Part shown: positions 7,162-15,066 of the stretch, piece by piece
Layout: the number at the start of each line of letters is the position of its first letter
Numbering within the stretch: the first letter of the stretch is position 1
Source of the DNA: JAOADN01 sp046155885
GTDB taxonomy: Bacteria; Pseudomonadota; Alphaproteobacteria; Rhodobacterales; Rhodobacteraceae
Length of the DNA stretch: 39,545 nt
Reading direction: 5' to 3'
Assembly: GCA_046155885.1 (NCBI GenBank)
Contig: JBJXFU010000101.1
Coordinates: 1 to 39,545 of the forward strand
Made by a program: the position numbers and the translations under genes
Notes under the pieces: model-generated
What the model was told of the DNA's origin: nothing
Databases searched by the model: none
Seen by the model: the letters and a program-made list of their open reading frames with translations, nothing else

Positions 7162-8028
7162 ATGTTCAACTTCTTCCGCGCCACGCTTGTCGCGGCCGCC
7201 ACGGTCCTTGCGACCGGCGCGGTCGCTCAGGACACCATCCGCTTCGCCGTCACCGACATCGACGGCCTCGAATCTCTGCAGAAGGAAATGGGCCCGTTCA
7301 AGGACGCCTTCGAGGCGGCCTCGGGCCTCAAGGTCGAATTCTTCCCGGTCTCCGGCCGTACCGTCGCGGTCGAGGCGATGGCCGCCGATCAGGTCGATTT
7401 CGTGCTGACCGGCCCGGCCGAATTCGTCGTCTTCAACGCCCGCCTGAACGCCGTTCCGGTCGTCACCTGGATCCGGCCCGAGTACTACTCGAACATCGCC
7501 GTGCTCGACGCGAGCCCCTACCAGACGGTCGCCGACCTGAAGGGACAGAAAATCTCGTTCGGTGAAATCGGCTCGACCTCGCAGCACCTGTCGCCCGCGA
7601 CGCTCCTGTCGGAAGGCGGCCTGACCTATGGCGTCGACTACGAGCCGGTTTTCCTGAAGCGCAACGTCGCGGTCGAAGCCCTGATCAAGGGCGAGATCGC
7701 CGCGATCGGCCTGAACCGCACGCATATCGCGCAGATCACCGAAAAGTTCCCCGACCAGAAGCTGCGCGTCCTGGTGAAGGGTCCGGATCTGCCGAACGAC
7801 GTTCTTCTGGCCAGCGCCAAGGTCAACCCCGAGGTCGTCGATGCGGTCCGCAAGGCCTTCATCGACCACGGGGCCGAGATCCTGGCCGCCGTCACCCAGA
7901 CCGAAGAGAACGAGAAGTACATCGGCGGCAGCTTCAACGCGACGGTGACCAACGCCGACTACGGTCCGGTCCGCAGGATGTTCGAGAATGTCGGCGTGAC
8001 CGAATTCTCGGAGTTCCTCGGCGAATGA
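7162..8028 (+). CDS. phosphonate/phosphite-type periplasmic binding protein (second system)
   Basis: A 288-residue PhnD/PtxB-like solute-binding protein. The signal peptide is MFNFFRATLVAAATVLATGA with cleavage near AVAQ-D. Family features are the RFAVTDIDGLESLQKEMGPF opening, VDFVLTGPAEFVVFNA (equivalent to the DYAWLG block of PhnD), and ISFGEIGSTSQHLSPATLL (equivalent to the DPNSTSG ligand loop, with STS retained). It is clearly diverged from the PhnD at 5201-6097, so a different ligand is likely: another phosphonate, phosphite or a phosphate ester. An AGGGGG Shine-Dalgarno lies about 10 bases before the ATG. First gene of an operon with an ATPase, a permease, a methyltransferase and a PhnM paralogue. 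Confidence 0.85.
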   Translation: MFNFFRATLVAAATVLATGAVAQDTIRFAVTDIDGLESLQKEMGPFKDAFEAASGLKVEFFPVSGRTVAVEAMAADQVDFVLTGPAEFVVFNARLNAVPVVTWIRPEYYSNIAVLDASPYQTVADLKGQKISFGEIGSTSQHLSPATLLSEGGLTYGVDYEPVFLKRNVAVEALIKGEIAAIGLNRTHIAQITEKFPDQKLRVLVKGPDLPNDVLLASAKVNPEVVDAVRKAFIDHGAEILAAVTQTEENEKYIGGSFNATVTNADYGPVRRMFENVGVTEFSEFLGE

Positions 8029-8035
8029 CCGGCCG

Positions 8036-8830
8036 GTGAACGCACCTCTTGCCAGCGGTCTGACGGCGGGCTCTGTTCCGGCAGAGCCCGCCGTTGCAAT
8101 CCGCGATCTCGCCAAGTCCTTCGGCGGCCGCACCGTTCTGGCCGGTCTCGGCTTCGCCGTCGCGGCGGGCGAGGCGCTGTCGCTGATCGGCGCCAACGGG
8201 TCGGGCAAATCGACGCTGCTGCGCTGCCTGATCCGGCTGACCGAACCCGATGCCGGATCGGTCCGCATCGCGGGCCGCGAGGTGACGTCGCTGTCCGCGC
8301 GCGACCTGCGCCGGTTTCGGTCGGACGTCGGCGTCGTCTGGCAGAAGCACAACCTGGTGCCCCGGCTTTCCGCGCTGACAAATGTCGTGCATGGTGTGCA
8401 GGCCCGGATGAGCGGGCCGCGCAGCTGGTACCAGTCGCTCGCCCCCGCCGAGGTGCGGGCCGAGGCGCTGCGCTGCCTGGCCCGTGTCGACCTTGCCGAC
8501 CGTGCCGAACAGCGGGTCAGCTCGCTCTCCGGCGGGCAGTCCCAGCGCGTCGCCATCGCGCGGATGCTGATGCAGCGCCCCCGCCTGATCCTGGCCGACG
8601 AGCCTGACGCCAGCCTCGATCCGCAATCGGGCGAGGATGTGATGCGGCTGCTCAGCGGCCTGGCTCGGGAAGAGGGGCTGACGCTGATCGTCGTCTCGCA
8701 CCGGCTTGAACACGCCACCGCCTTCTCCGACCGCATCATCGGGCTGGCCGACGGGCGCATCGCGCTCGACATGCCCGCAGCCGGGGCCGACCCGGACGCG
8801 CTCCGCCGGTTCTTCGACCACCATGACTGA
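8036..8830 (+). CDS. phosphonate-type ABC transporter ATP-binding protein (second system)
   Basis: A 264-residue PhnC-like ABC ATPase starting at GTG 8036, seven bases after the binding-protein stop. An ATG overlapping that stop leads straight into a stop codon, so GTG is the best start. Walker A is GANGSGKST, the Q-loop is VVWQKHNLVPRLSALTNVVH, the signature is LSGGQSQRVAIARML, Walker B is RLILADEP and the H-loop is VSHRLEHA. The KHNLVPRL block marks it as PhnC family. The last 8 bases overlap the permease gene, so the two are translationally coupled. The N-terminal 20 residues are an Ala/Pro-rich extension. Confidence 0.88.
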   Translation: MNAPLASGLTAGSVPAEPAVAIRDLAKSFGGRTVLAGLGFAVAAGEALSLIGANGSGKSTLLRCLIRLTEPDAGSVRIAGREVTSLSARDLRRFRSDVGVVWQKHNLVPRLSALTNVVHGVQARMSGPRSWYQSLAPAEVRAEALRCLARVDLADRAEQRVSSLSGGQSQRVAIARMLMQRPRLILADEPDASLDPQSGEDVMRLLSGLAREEGLTLIVVSHRLEHATAFSDRIIGLADGRIALDMPAAGADPDALRRFFDHHD

Positions 8831-9656
8831 CGCCCCCGCCCCCGCGGCCGCTGCGGCTCGTGCGGCCTCTCCCGCGATCCCCCGCTTCCGTCACCGCCCC
8901 CTGGGCGAATACGCGGCGATCCTTGTCGCGATCGCGCTGGTCGTCTCTTCGCTCGCCGCCACCGCCCCGGCGCTCGACGCGATCGGCCGCGGCGTGGCGC
9001 GGCTTTTCGCGCCCTCGGGGCTTCTGATGCAGATGATCCCGCCGGATTTCAGCAACTTCGGCCGGATCGGCTGGAAGCTGGTCGAAACCCTGCAAATGGC
9101 GGTCGCGGGTGCGGCACTCGGCCTCGTCTTCGCGCTGCCCTTCGCCATCCTCGCCACCGACCGGCTGTCGCCGCACCCGGTGGTGAAGGTGGCGGCCCGC
9201 GCCCTCATCGCGCTGTTCCGCACCGTCCCCGACCTTGTCTGGGCCATCGTCTTCATCATCGTCGTCGGCCTCGGCCCGGCGGCCGGCGTGCTGGCCATCA
9301 TGGTCGACAAGATCGGCTTCGCCGGCCGCTTCTTCGCCGAGGCGATGGAAGAGGCCGACACCGGCCCGCAGGACGCGCTCCGCTCCATCGGAGCCAGCCG
9401 CCTGGGCGTGATCTTCTCGTCGGTCATCCCCGCCTGCCTGCCCTCGTTCACCGCCACCTCGCTTTTCGCGCTGGAGAAATCCGTGCGCGGCTCGGCGGCG
9501 CTGGGCCTTGTCGGCGCGGGCGGCATCGGGGTCGACCTCAAGGTCGCCTTCGACCTTTTCAACTACGACGAGGCCTTCGCGATCATCCTGATGATGCTCG
9601 CGCTCGTCATCGCGGTCGAGCAGGGATCAAGCTGGATCCGCGCGCGGATCATCTGA
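8823..9656 (+). CDS. phosphonate-type ABC transporter permease (second system)
   Basis: A 277-residue PhnE-like permease. The ATG at 8823 overlaps the end of the ATPase gene. The N-terminus is Ala/Pro-rich and cytoplasmic, with a first span at about 29-48 (EYAAILVAIALVVSSLAATA). The BPD_transp_1 core follows with the EAA loop EEADTGPQDALRSIGASRLG. The conserved GLVGAGGIGVDLKVAF corresponds to the GSGGIGYDL motif of PhnE1. Only one permease gene is present, so this transporter would be a homodimer, unlike the PhnE1/E2 system upstream. It ends seven bases before the methyltransferase gene. Confidence 0.88.
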   Translation: MTDAPAPAAAAARAASPAIPRFRHRPLGEYAAILVAIALVVSSLAATAPALDAIGRGVARLFAPSGLLMQMIPPDFSNFGRIGWKLVETLQMAVAGAALGLVFALPFAILATDRLSPHPVVKVAARALIALFRTVPDLVWAIVFIIVVGLGPAAGVLAIMVDKIGFAGRFFAEAMEEADTGPQDALRSIGASRLGVIFSSVIPACLPSFTATSLFALEKSVRGSAALGLVGAGGIGVDLKVAFDLFNYDEAFAIILMMLALVIAVEQGSSWIRARII

Positions 9657-9663
9657 GGGGACG

Positions 9664-10317
9664 ATGCAGACCGACACCGCACATCTTTACTGGAACAGGG
9701 AATGGCAGGGCGGCGGCGACGCCAAGTGGACGACACCCGAGCCGATGGTCACCGACCACGCCCGCGGCTTCGCGCCCGGCGCGCGGGTGCTCGACCTTGG
9801 CGCGGGACTCGGGCGGCATGCGCTGGCGCTCGCCCGGATGGGGTTCGCGGTCGAAGCGCTCGATGCCTCGCCCGCCGCGCTCGACGCCATCGGCGGGGCG
9901 GCGCGGATCGGGGGGCAGGCGGTCGGCCTGCATGCCGGGATGATGACCGCGCTGCCCTTCCCGGACCTTTCGTTCGACCATGTCATCTCGTGGAACGTGA
10001 TTTATCACGGGGACGAAGAAGTGGTGCGCGCGACCATCGCCGAAGTGGCGCGGGTCCTGAAACCCGGCGGCACGTTCCTCTTCACCATGCTCTCGGCCCG
10101 CCGCCTGCCGGTCGAGCAGGCCAGGGCCCGGGGGCGCGAACTGTCGCCCGGCACCTGGGTCTTCGACGGCGACGGCGACAAGGTGCACCCGCACTACTTC
10201 TGCGATGCGCGCACCCTTCTCGTCCTGATGCCCGGCTTCGAACCCCTCTTCCTTCAGGACCTGCCCCACGATACGCCCGGCTCCTGGCACTGGCATGTGA
10301 TCGCGGAACGGACATGA
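9664..10317 (+). CDS. class I SAM-dependent methyltransferase in a phosphonate-type operon
   Basis: A 217-residue Rossmann-fold methyltransferase. Motif I is VLDLGAGLGRHALALARMGF near residue 42, followed by the acidic EALDAS for adenosyl ribose. Motif IV is LSFDHVISWNVIYHGDEE, and the VARVLKPGGTFLFTML strand is typical of this class. The overall layout resembles small TehB-like methyltransferases. A GAGGGG Shine-Dalgarno precedes the ATG. It sits between the transporter permease and the PhnM paralogue, overlapping the latter by four bases (ATGA), so it should act on the imported compound or on a pathway intermediate. The substrate cannot be read from sequence. No conserved Cys pair suggesting arsenic methylation is present. 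Confidence 0.85.
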   Translation: MQTDTAHLYWNREWQGGGDAKWTTPEPMVTDHARGFAPGARVLDLGAGLGRHALALARMGFAVEALDASPAALDAIGGAARIGGQAVGLHAGMMTALPFPDLSFDHVISWNVIYHGDEEVVRATIAEVARVLKPGGTFLFTMLSARRLPVEQARARGRELSPGTWVFDGDGDKVHPHYFCDARTLLVLMPGFEPLFLQDLPHDTPGSWHWHVIAERT

Positions 10318-11525
10318 CGGCATTTCAAGTCGAAGGCGCCCGGGTCATGCTGGACGACCGGGTCGAGCGGGTCGCCCTGCGCGTCGAGAACGGCCGCATC
10401 GCCGGGATCGACGTCGCGGCCGGGGGCGCCCGGCGGATCGACGCGGCGGGGGTCTTGCTGGCCCCGGCCTTCGTCGACATCCACGGCGACGCCTTCGAAC
10501 GCCAGCTCATGCCCCGCCCGGGGGTCATGTCGCCGGTCGATGTGGCGCTTTTCGACACCGACCGGCAGCTTGCGGCAAACCGCATCGCCACCGCCTACCA
10601 CGCGCACGCGCTCGACTGGGAACCGGGTCTCCGGTCGGTCGCCACCGCCCGGACCGTCCTCGACGCGCTGGCTCGCCTCGCCCCCCGCCTCGCCGTCGAA
10701 AACCGCGTCCAGGTCCGGTGGGAAACCTTCTGCCTCGACGCCCTTCCCTTCGTTCAGGCGGCGCTCGGGGGCCCGGTGCCGGTCTCGTTCGCCTTCAACG
10801 ACCACACCTCGATGGCGATGCTCGACCCATCGGTCCGGATGCACGACCGTCCCTTCGAACTCGATCCTGCCTATCCGCAGGCCGATGTAACGGGCCTCGC
10901 CGCATCCGCCAAGCTTGCCTTGCGCGCCCAGCGCTCGGGCGTTTCGGCTGCGGAATACGTGGCGCTGCTCGCCCGCGTCTGGGACCGCCGCCCCGGTGTC
11001 CGGGATGGCATCGAAGCGGTGGCGGCCCAGGCCCGCGCCGCCGGGGTGCCGATGCTCAGCCATGACGACACCCAGACCGAAACCCGCCGCTTCTACCGCG
11101 GCCTCGGCGCGCGCATCGCCGAATTCCCCATGCACCGCCGCGTCCTGGCCGAGGCGCGGGCAGCGGGCGACCTGATCGCCTTCGGCGCGCCGAACGCGAT
11201 GCGCGGCGGCAGCCACCTCGGCTCGCTCGGGGCGGCCGCGATGATCGCCGAAGGCTTCTGCGACATCCTGGCATCGGACTACTACTACCCCGCGATGCTC
11301 GGCGCCGTGGCGCGGCTCCACTCCGACCGGGTCGCGCCCCTCCCCGCGCTCTGGAAACTCGTCTCCGAAAACCCCGCCCGCGCCATGGGCCTTCCCGACC
11401 GTGGCCGCATCGTCCCCGGCCTTCGGGCCGACCTCCAGCTCATCGACTGGCCCGAAGGCGGCACCCCCTCGGTCGTGGCCCTCTGGTCCGGCGGGCGAGC
11501 GGTCTTCGGCCCGCTCGCCCGATAA
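10314..11525 (+). CDS. PhnM-like amidohydrolase (second copy)
   Basis: A 403-residue paralogue of PhnM starting at ATG 10314 inside the methyltransferase stop. Conserved amidohydrolase blocks are all kept: FVDIHGDAFERQLMPRP, SFAFNDHTSMAML, PMLSHDDTQTETRRFYRG, ARIAEFPMHRR, IAFGAPNAMRGGSHLGS and ILASDYYYPAML. It therefore looks catalytically competent, yet it is well diverged from the PhnM at 1119-2300 (for example FERQ for FERH and GGSHLGS for GKSQAGN). PhnM enzymes hydrolyse the triphosphate of ribose-phosphonate adducts. The partner PhnGHIJ is not duplicated here, so a related but different hydrolytic step, or a bypass of PhnM, is possible. Last gene of the 7162 operon. Confidence 0.85.
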   Translation: MTAFQVEGARVMLDDRVERVALRVENGRIAGIDVAAGGARRIDAAGVLLAPAFVDIHGDAFERQLMPRPGVMSPVDVALFDTDRQLAANRIATAYHAHALDWEPGLRSVATARTVLDALARLAPRLAVENRVQVRWETFCLDALPFVQAALGGPVPVSFAFNDHTSMAMLDPSVRMHDRPFELDPAYPQADVTGLAASAKLALRAQRSGVSAAEYVALLARVWDRRPGVRDGIEAVAAQARAAGVPMLSHDDTQTETRRFYRGLGARIAEFPMHRRVLAEARAAGDLIAFGAPNAMRGGSHLGSLGAAAMIAEGFCDILASDYYYPAMLGAVARLHSDRVAPLPALWKLVSENPARAMGLPDRGRIVPGLRADLQLIDWPEGGTPSVVALWSGGRAVFGPLAR

Positions 11526-11539
11526 CCCACCCCCCGTTG

Positions 11540-11881
11540 GGCGGGCTTGCAGCGGTTCGCAGGCAACCTGAACCATTCCCCAACCGCCCCTTCGCAACAG
11601 AGGGCGGCGCCCGGCCGCGGGTGGGCGCGGCGACGGTTTTGATCCGCGCTTTATGGTGCCTCCGACCCTGCCGGTGTTCCCGCGACTGACGTCGCGGTGG
11701 CGCCCGCCCGTCCGGGGTGATGAGCGCCCGGACAACATGCCGGTGGCACGTTGTCAGCGAAGAACGCCGCGCCCGTGGCGCGGCTGGGGGGCGGGCGCCG
11801 CCCGGGCCGCTTCGCGGCTGTTCCGGGCAAGGGGGCGATTGGGGGTGGAACAGGGAAAAAGCAAACCTCTGCAAGCCCGCC
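11540..11881. repeat. non-coding segment bounded by a ~51-bp imperfect inverted repeat, with internal stem-loops
   Basis: This is most of the 370-bp gap between two convergent genes; no gene is seen. GGCGGGCTTGCAGCGGTTCGC at 11540-11560 recurs inverted at 11861-11881 with 19 of 21 matches, and similarity continues inward for about 30 more bases (CCTG..CCA..CCCCAA.CGCCCC). Each arm starts 14 bases after a stop codon, of the PhnM paralogue on one side and the repeat membrane protein on the other. Between the arms are stem-loops at 11681-11696, 11710-11733, 11731-11755 (overlapping, so mutually exclusive with the previous one), 11766-11784 (8-bp stem) and 11801-11827. It could be a MITE-like element, duplicated 3' elements, or a structured RNA. 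Confidence 0.55.
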
Positions 11882-11895
11882 ACCATCCCCGCGCT

Positions 11896-13791
11896 TCAGC
11901 CCGGGCTGTTCCGCTGCATGATCCCCGTGATCGCCGCGATGCCCAGGGCCGACACCAGCCATCCCAGCCCGGTCAGAACCCACCGCCCCCACCAAAGCCG
12001 ATACCCCCATGGCCCCCGGTCCTTGGAAGGCGCCCAGGCCGAGGTCTGGCCCAGGTTCAGGACGGGCACCACAAGATCGGCGGCATAACCCCAGGCGCTG
12101 AAACTGTCCCAGTCGAGGCCGGGAATGGCGCGGATGGCCGACCATGTTTCGGCCGGGTTCCCTATGCAGCCGGGCAAGGGCGGCAGGGGTGTGCCGTCAG
12201 GCGCGGCATCCACGCAATCTATCGCCATCAGGCCGCGCCATTCGGGCGAAGCAAGGATCACGTCCGAATTCGGCGCGAACGACCCTTCGTCCCACACCCG
12301 ATGCGCAAGGGTGGTGGCGATGACTAACAGACCAAGAAGAGCGAAGAAACTGCGCCAGGGTTTGTGCCCATAGCCGACGACAAGCCGAAAGGTTACGTCG
12401 GTGAGGTAAAGCAACGGGGTCGTCACGTCGCCCCAGACAGCGCGGAGCGCAACGTCGATGTCCCCGTTCGGCTTGACCCGGCGTTCCTTCCGCGCCTCTC
12501 CGCCCAGTATCCGCGCCTGCTCCACCAGCACGTCCCGTGCCGCCCGGTCATGCCCCATCCGGCGCAGCACGGTGGCAAGCTGCGTGTAGGGCTGCGGGAA
12601 GAAGGTGCCGTTCCAGCGGGTGCCCTTGGCAAGCCATGCAAGCCGGGATGCGGCGTTGGTCGCGCCAACGATCCGGTCATAGGTGAAGCCGTCAAGGATC
12701 ATGCGCGCGGGCCAGCTTGCGGCATCATCCGTGAGGTCGCCTGCATGGGCGCCGTTGAGGTCAAGGGTGCCGTTGCATTCCGAAATGCCGCGCCAGAGCA
12801 GCGCACCCACCCGAAGTCCTTGGCCGTTCAGCGCCTTGCCGCCTGCGTTGCGGAAACGGGCGTCCCCGGCGGCAAGCTGCCCGCCGATGGTCGCGCCGGC
12901 GAGGGAGACTTCGCCCCCGGCCTCGGCCTTGTCCAGGAAGACGTCGCCCGCCACCTGCGCGCCCTCGGCGTTCAGCGCGTTGCCGCCTGCGTTGCGGAAA
13001 CGGGCGTCCACGGCGGCAAGCTGCCCGCCGATGGTCGCGCCGGAGAGGGAGACTTCGCCCTCCGCCTCGGCCTTGATCAGGAAGACGTCGCCCGCCACCT
13101 GCGCGCCCTCGGCATTCAGCGCCTTGCCGCCTGCGTTGCGGAAACGGGCGTCCTCGGCGGCAAGCTGCCCGCCGATGGTCGCGCCGGACAGGGAGACTTC
13201 GCCCTCCGCCTCGGCCCCGCGCAGGAAGACGTCGCCCGTCACCTGCGCGCCCTCGGCGTTCAGCGCCTTGCCGCCTGCGTTGCGGAAACGGGCGCCCACG
13301 GCGGCAAGCTGCCCGCCGATGGTCGCGCCGGCGAGGGAGACTTCGCCCTCCGCCTCGGCCCCGCGCAGGAAGACGCCGCCCGCCACCTGCGCGCCCTGGG
13401 CGTCGAGGGAAGGCAGGGCCGAAAGGAAGAGGTCGAAAAAGGCGAAGCCGGTCTGGCGGGCGCGGATCGGCCGGGCAAACCGGCAAGCGTACAGTGTCGT
13501 AGCGCCCCTCGCGGTCGCAAAGGCAAGGTCGAGTTCGCCCGCGACGAAAGCACCGATCAGTCCGACGCCCGTCTCGTCCGTCCGGCAGGCGTCGCAACCG
13601 CCAAGGATCAGGTAGCGCAGCAGATCGGCGCGGATGGTGCGGTCCGGGTCGGGGCTGTCGGGGCGGGTGCCGTCGCCAAGGCTGCAAGGCTCGCCCGCGC
13701 GCACGGCGTCGATCAGACGGCGTTCGGCGGGCTTGAGCGCGTCGTCGCCCGTCAGCCCCTCCCACTCCGCCAGCGTCCGATAGCGCGCCAT
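11896..13791 (-). CDS. membrane-anchored protein with tandem 48-residue beta-helix-like repeats
   Basis: A 631-residue protein of unknown function. The start is taken at ATG 13791, giving MARYRTLAEWEGLTGDD. Residues about 55-95 contain RADLLRYLILGGC and a GVGLIGAFVAGELDL segment typical of pentapeptide-repeat-like membrane proteins. Residues about 131-322 are four near-identical 48-residue units, each with GAQV.GDVFL, GEVSL.GATIGGQLAA and ARFRNAGG.ALN, and a decayed fifth unit (GLRVGALLWRGISEC) follows. Such GATIGGQL ladders are expected to fold as a right-handed beta-helix. The C-terminus has membrane spans near 475-497 (FFALLGLLVIATTLAHRVW) and 600-625 (VLTGLGWLVSALGIAAITGI) separated by a loop. 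The family occurs in alphaproteobacteria and actinobacteria; its role is not known to me. Confidence 0.75.
   Translation of the reverse strand: MARYRTLAEWEGLTGDDALKPAERRLIDAVRAGEPCSLGDGTRPDSPDPDRTIRADLLRYLILGGCDACRTDETGVGLIGAFVAGELDLAFATARGATTLYACRFARPIRARQTGFAFFDLFLSALPSLDAQGAQVAGGVFLRGAEAEGEVSLAGATIGGQLAAVGARFRNAGGKALNAEGAQVTGDVFLRGAEAEGEVSLSGATIGGQLAAEDARFRNAGGKALNAEGAQVAGDVFLIKAEAEGEVSLSGATIGGQLAAVDARFRNAGGNALNAEGAQVAGDVFLDKAEAGGEVSLAGATIGGQLAAGDARFRNAGGKALNGQGLRVGALLWRGISECNGTLDLNGAHAGDLTDDAASWPARMILDGFTYDRIVGATNAASRLAWLAKGTRWNGTFFPQPYTQLATVLRRMGHDRAARDVLVEQARILGGEARKERRVKPNGDIDVALRAVWGDVTTPLLYLTDVTFRLVVGYGHKPWRSFFALLGLLVIATTLAHRVWDEGSFAPNSDVILASPEWRGLMAIDCVDAAPDGTPLPPLPGCIGNPAETWSAIRAIPGLDWDSFSAWGYAADLVVPVLNLGQTSAWAPSKDRGPWGYRLWWGRWVLTGLGWLVSALGIAAITGIMQRNSPG
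12826..13401 (-). repeat. four tandem 144-bp repeats inside the membrane-protein gene
   Basis: Landmarks such as TTCAGCGC(C/G)TTGCCGCC recur at 12826, 12970, 13114 and 13258, exactly 144 bases apart. Copies differ at only a few bases, so they keep frame and encode 48 residues each. The DNA identity is far higher than structural selection needs, which points to recent duplication or ongoing homogenisation. Copy number may vary between strains. Confidence 0.9.
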
Positions 13792-13906
13792 GTCCCCGGT
13801 CCCGATCCCCCAGGGTGCGCAGGTTGTATGCCAGCGGGGATTCGGGCAAGGGGCGGCGCGCCCGCCCCCTGCGTTACCGACCGGCAAACCGGGCGCGCGC
13901 CACGTA

Positions 13907-13972
13907 GCTACGGATGTGCTACGGATGTGCTACGGATGTGCTACGGCAAAGCTACGGCTGTGCGACGGCGAT
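13907..13972. repeat. 11-bp intergenic tandem repeat (GCTACGGATGT)
   Basis: Three perfect copies of GCTACGGATGT (13907-13939) are followed by three degenerate ones (GCTACGGCAAA, GCTACGGCTGT, GCGACGGCGAT). It lies downstream of the ppk2 stop and about 115-180 bp upstream of the repeat membrane-protein start, within the 206-bp gap between them. The rest of the gap shows nothing recognisable. Function unknown. Confidence 0.85.
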
Positions 13973-13997
13973 CCGACGCCCCCGCCGCCCGCCCCCC

Positions 13998-14900
13998 TCA
14001 GTACTTCGACGGCACGTAAAGCTCCGGCGGCAGGGTCGCGCGTTCGTAGTTCGGGTTGAACACCCGGTCGGGCAGCGTGATCTCCTCGTGCGGCACGTCC
14101 TCGTAGGGGATCAGCCCCAGAAGGTGGTCGATGCAGTTCAGCCGCGCGCGCTTTTTGTCATTGCCTTCAACGATGTACCAGGGCGCCTCGGGGATATTGG
14201 TGCGGAAGAACATCTCTTCCTTGGCCTTGGTGTAGCGCTCCCACCGCACCCGGCTCTGCAGGTCCATCGGGCTCAGCTTCCACTGCTTCAAGGGATCGTG
14301 GATGCGGATCAGGAACCGCAGCTGCTGTTCCTCGTCGGTGATCGAAAACCAGTACTTCACCAGAATCACCCCCGACCGCACCAGCATCCGTTCGAATTCC
14401 GGCACGTCGCGGAAAAACTCCTCGACCTGGTCCTCGGTGGCGAAGCCCATCACCCGCTCGACCCCGGCGCGGTTGTACCAGCTGCGGTCGAAAAGCACGA
14501 TCTCGCCCCCGGCGGGCAGGTGCGGGACGTAGCGCTGGAAGTACCACTGGCTGCGCTCGCGGTCCGACGGCGCGGGCAGCGCCACAGTACGGGCGACGCG
14601 GGGGTTCAGCCGCTGCGTGATCCGCTTGATCACGCCCCCCTTGCCGGCGCTGTCGCGGCCCTCGAACAGCACCACCACCTTCTTCTTGTGGTAGACCACC
14701 CAGTCCTGCAACCGGATCAGCTCGGCCTGCAGCGACAGAAGGGTGTTGAGGTAGACCGCCCGTGAGAGCGCATCGGGGTGCGCCTTGCGGTACACCTCGG
14801 CGACCTTCTTCGACAGGACCGCATCTTCAAGCTCGTTCTCGAGCTCTTCGTCGATCGTGTCGGCCAGTTCAGCTTCCAGCCAATCCTTGGCACCCGTCAT
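13998..14900 (-). CDS. ppk2: polyphosphate kinase 2
   Basis: A 300-residue one-domain PPK2. This family transfers phosphate between polyphosphate and nucleoside diphosphates, in this type usually making ATP or GTP from polyphosphate. Walker A is GRDSAGKGG at residues 81-89. The lid-like RYVPHLPAGGEIVLF precedes Walker B FDRSWYNR at 137-144. The W.FQRY and FSITDEEQQLRFLIRIHDPL segments are also diagnostic. An N-terminal acidic stretch (residues 9-27) may be helical. It is divergent from the acyltransferase gene over 166 bp. With two phosphonate importers nearby the window has a phosphorus-economy flavour, but no shared regulation is visible. Confidence 0.92.
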   Translation of the reverse strand: MTGAKDWLEAELADTIDEELENELEDAVLSKKVAEVYRKAHPDALSRAVYLNTLLSLQAELIRLQDWVVYHKKKVVVLFEGRDSAGKGGVIKRITQRLNPRVARTVALPAPSDRERSQWYFQRYVPHLPAGGEIVLFDRSWYNRAGVERVMGFATEDQVEEFFRDVPEFERMLVRSGVILVKYWFSITDEEQQLRFLIRIHDPLKQWKLSPMDLQSRVRWERYTKAKEEMFFRTNIPEAPWYIVEGNDKKRARLNCIDHLLGLIPYEDVPHEEITLPDRVFNPNYERATLPPELYVPSKY

Positions 14901-15066
14901 CGCGTCCCCCTGCCCGGCCTCTGCCGGTTGACCACAGGAATGTTGCAGTTTCTTGTCGCCCCGGCGCCCGCGATGGCTGCCGACGCCGGACTCTTCCCGC
15001 GCTCCGTCACGCCAGTTTCACATCGCCGGTCTAGCTTCCGGGATCGCTTCCCTTCGCCGGCCGGCC

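Noticed and set aside
9664..10317. Arsenite methyltransferase (ArsM) in an oxyanion operon
   Set aside because: The protein has only one obvious cysteine and lacks the conserved cysteine set of ArsM; no ars genes are nearby.
13907..13972. Possible CRISPR array or plasmid iterons
   Set aside because: Units are only 11 bp with no spacers, so not CRISPR; no replication initiator gene is nearby, so iterons are unsupported.
12364..14019. Long plus-strand open frame with apparent repeats opposite the repeat membrane protein
   Set aside because: Its repeats are only the antisense image of the 144-bp repeats; the minus-strand protein has family motifs and membrane spans.
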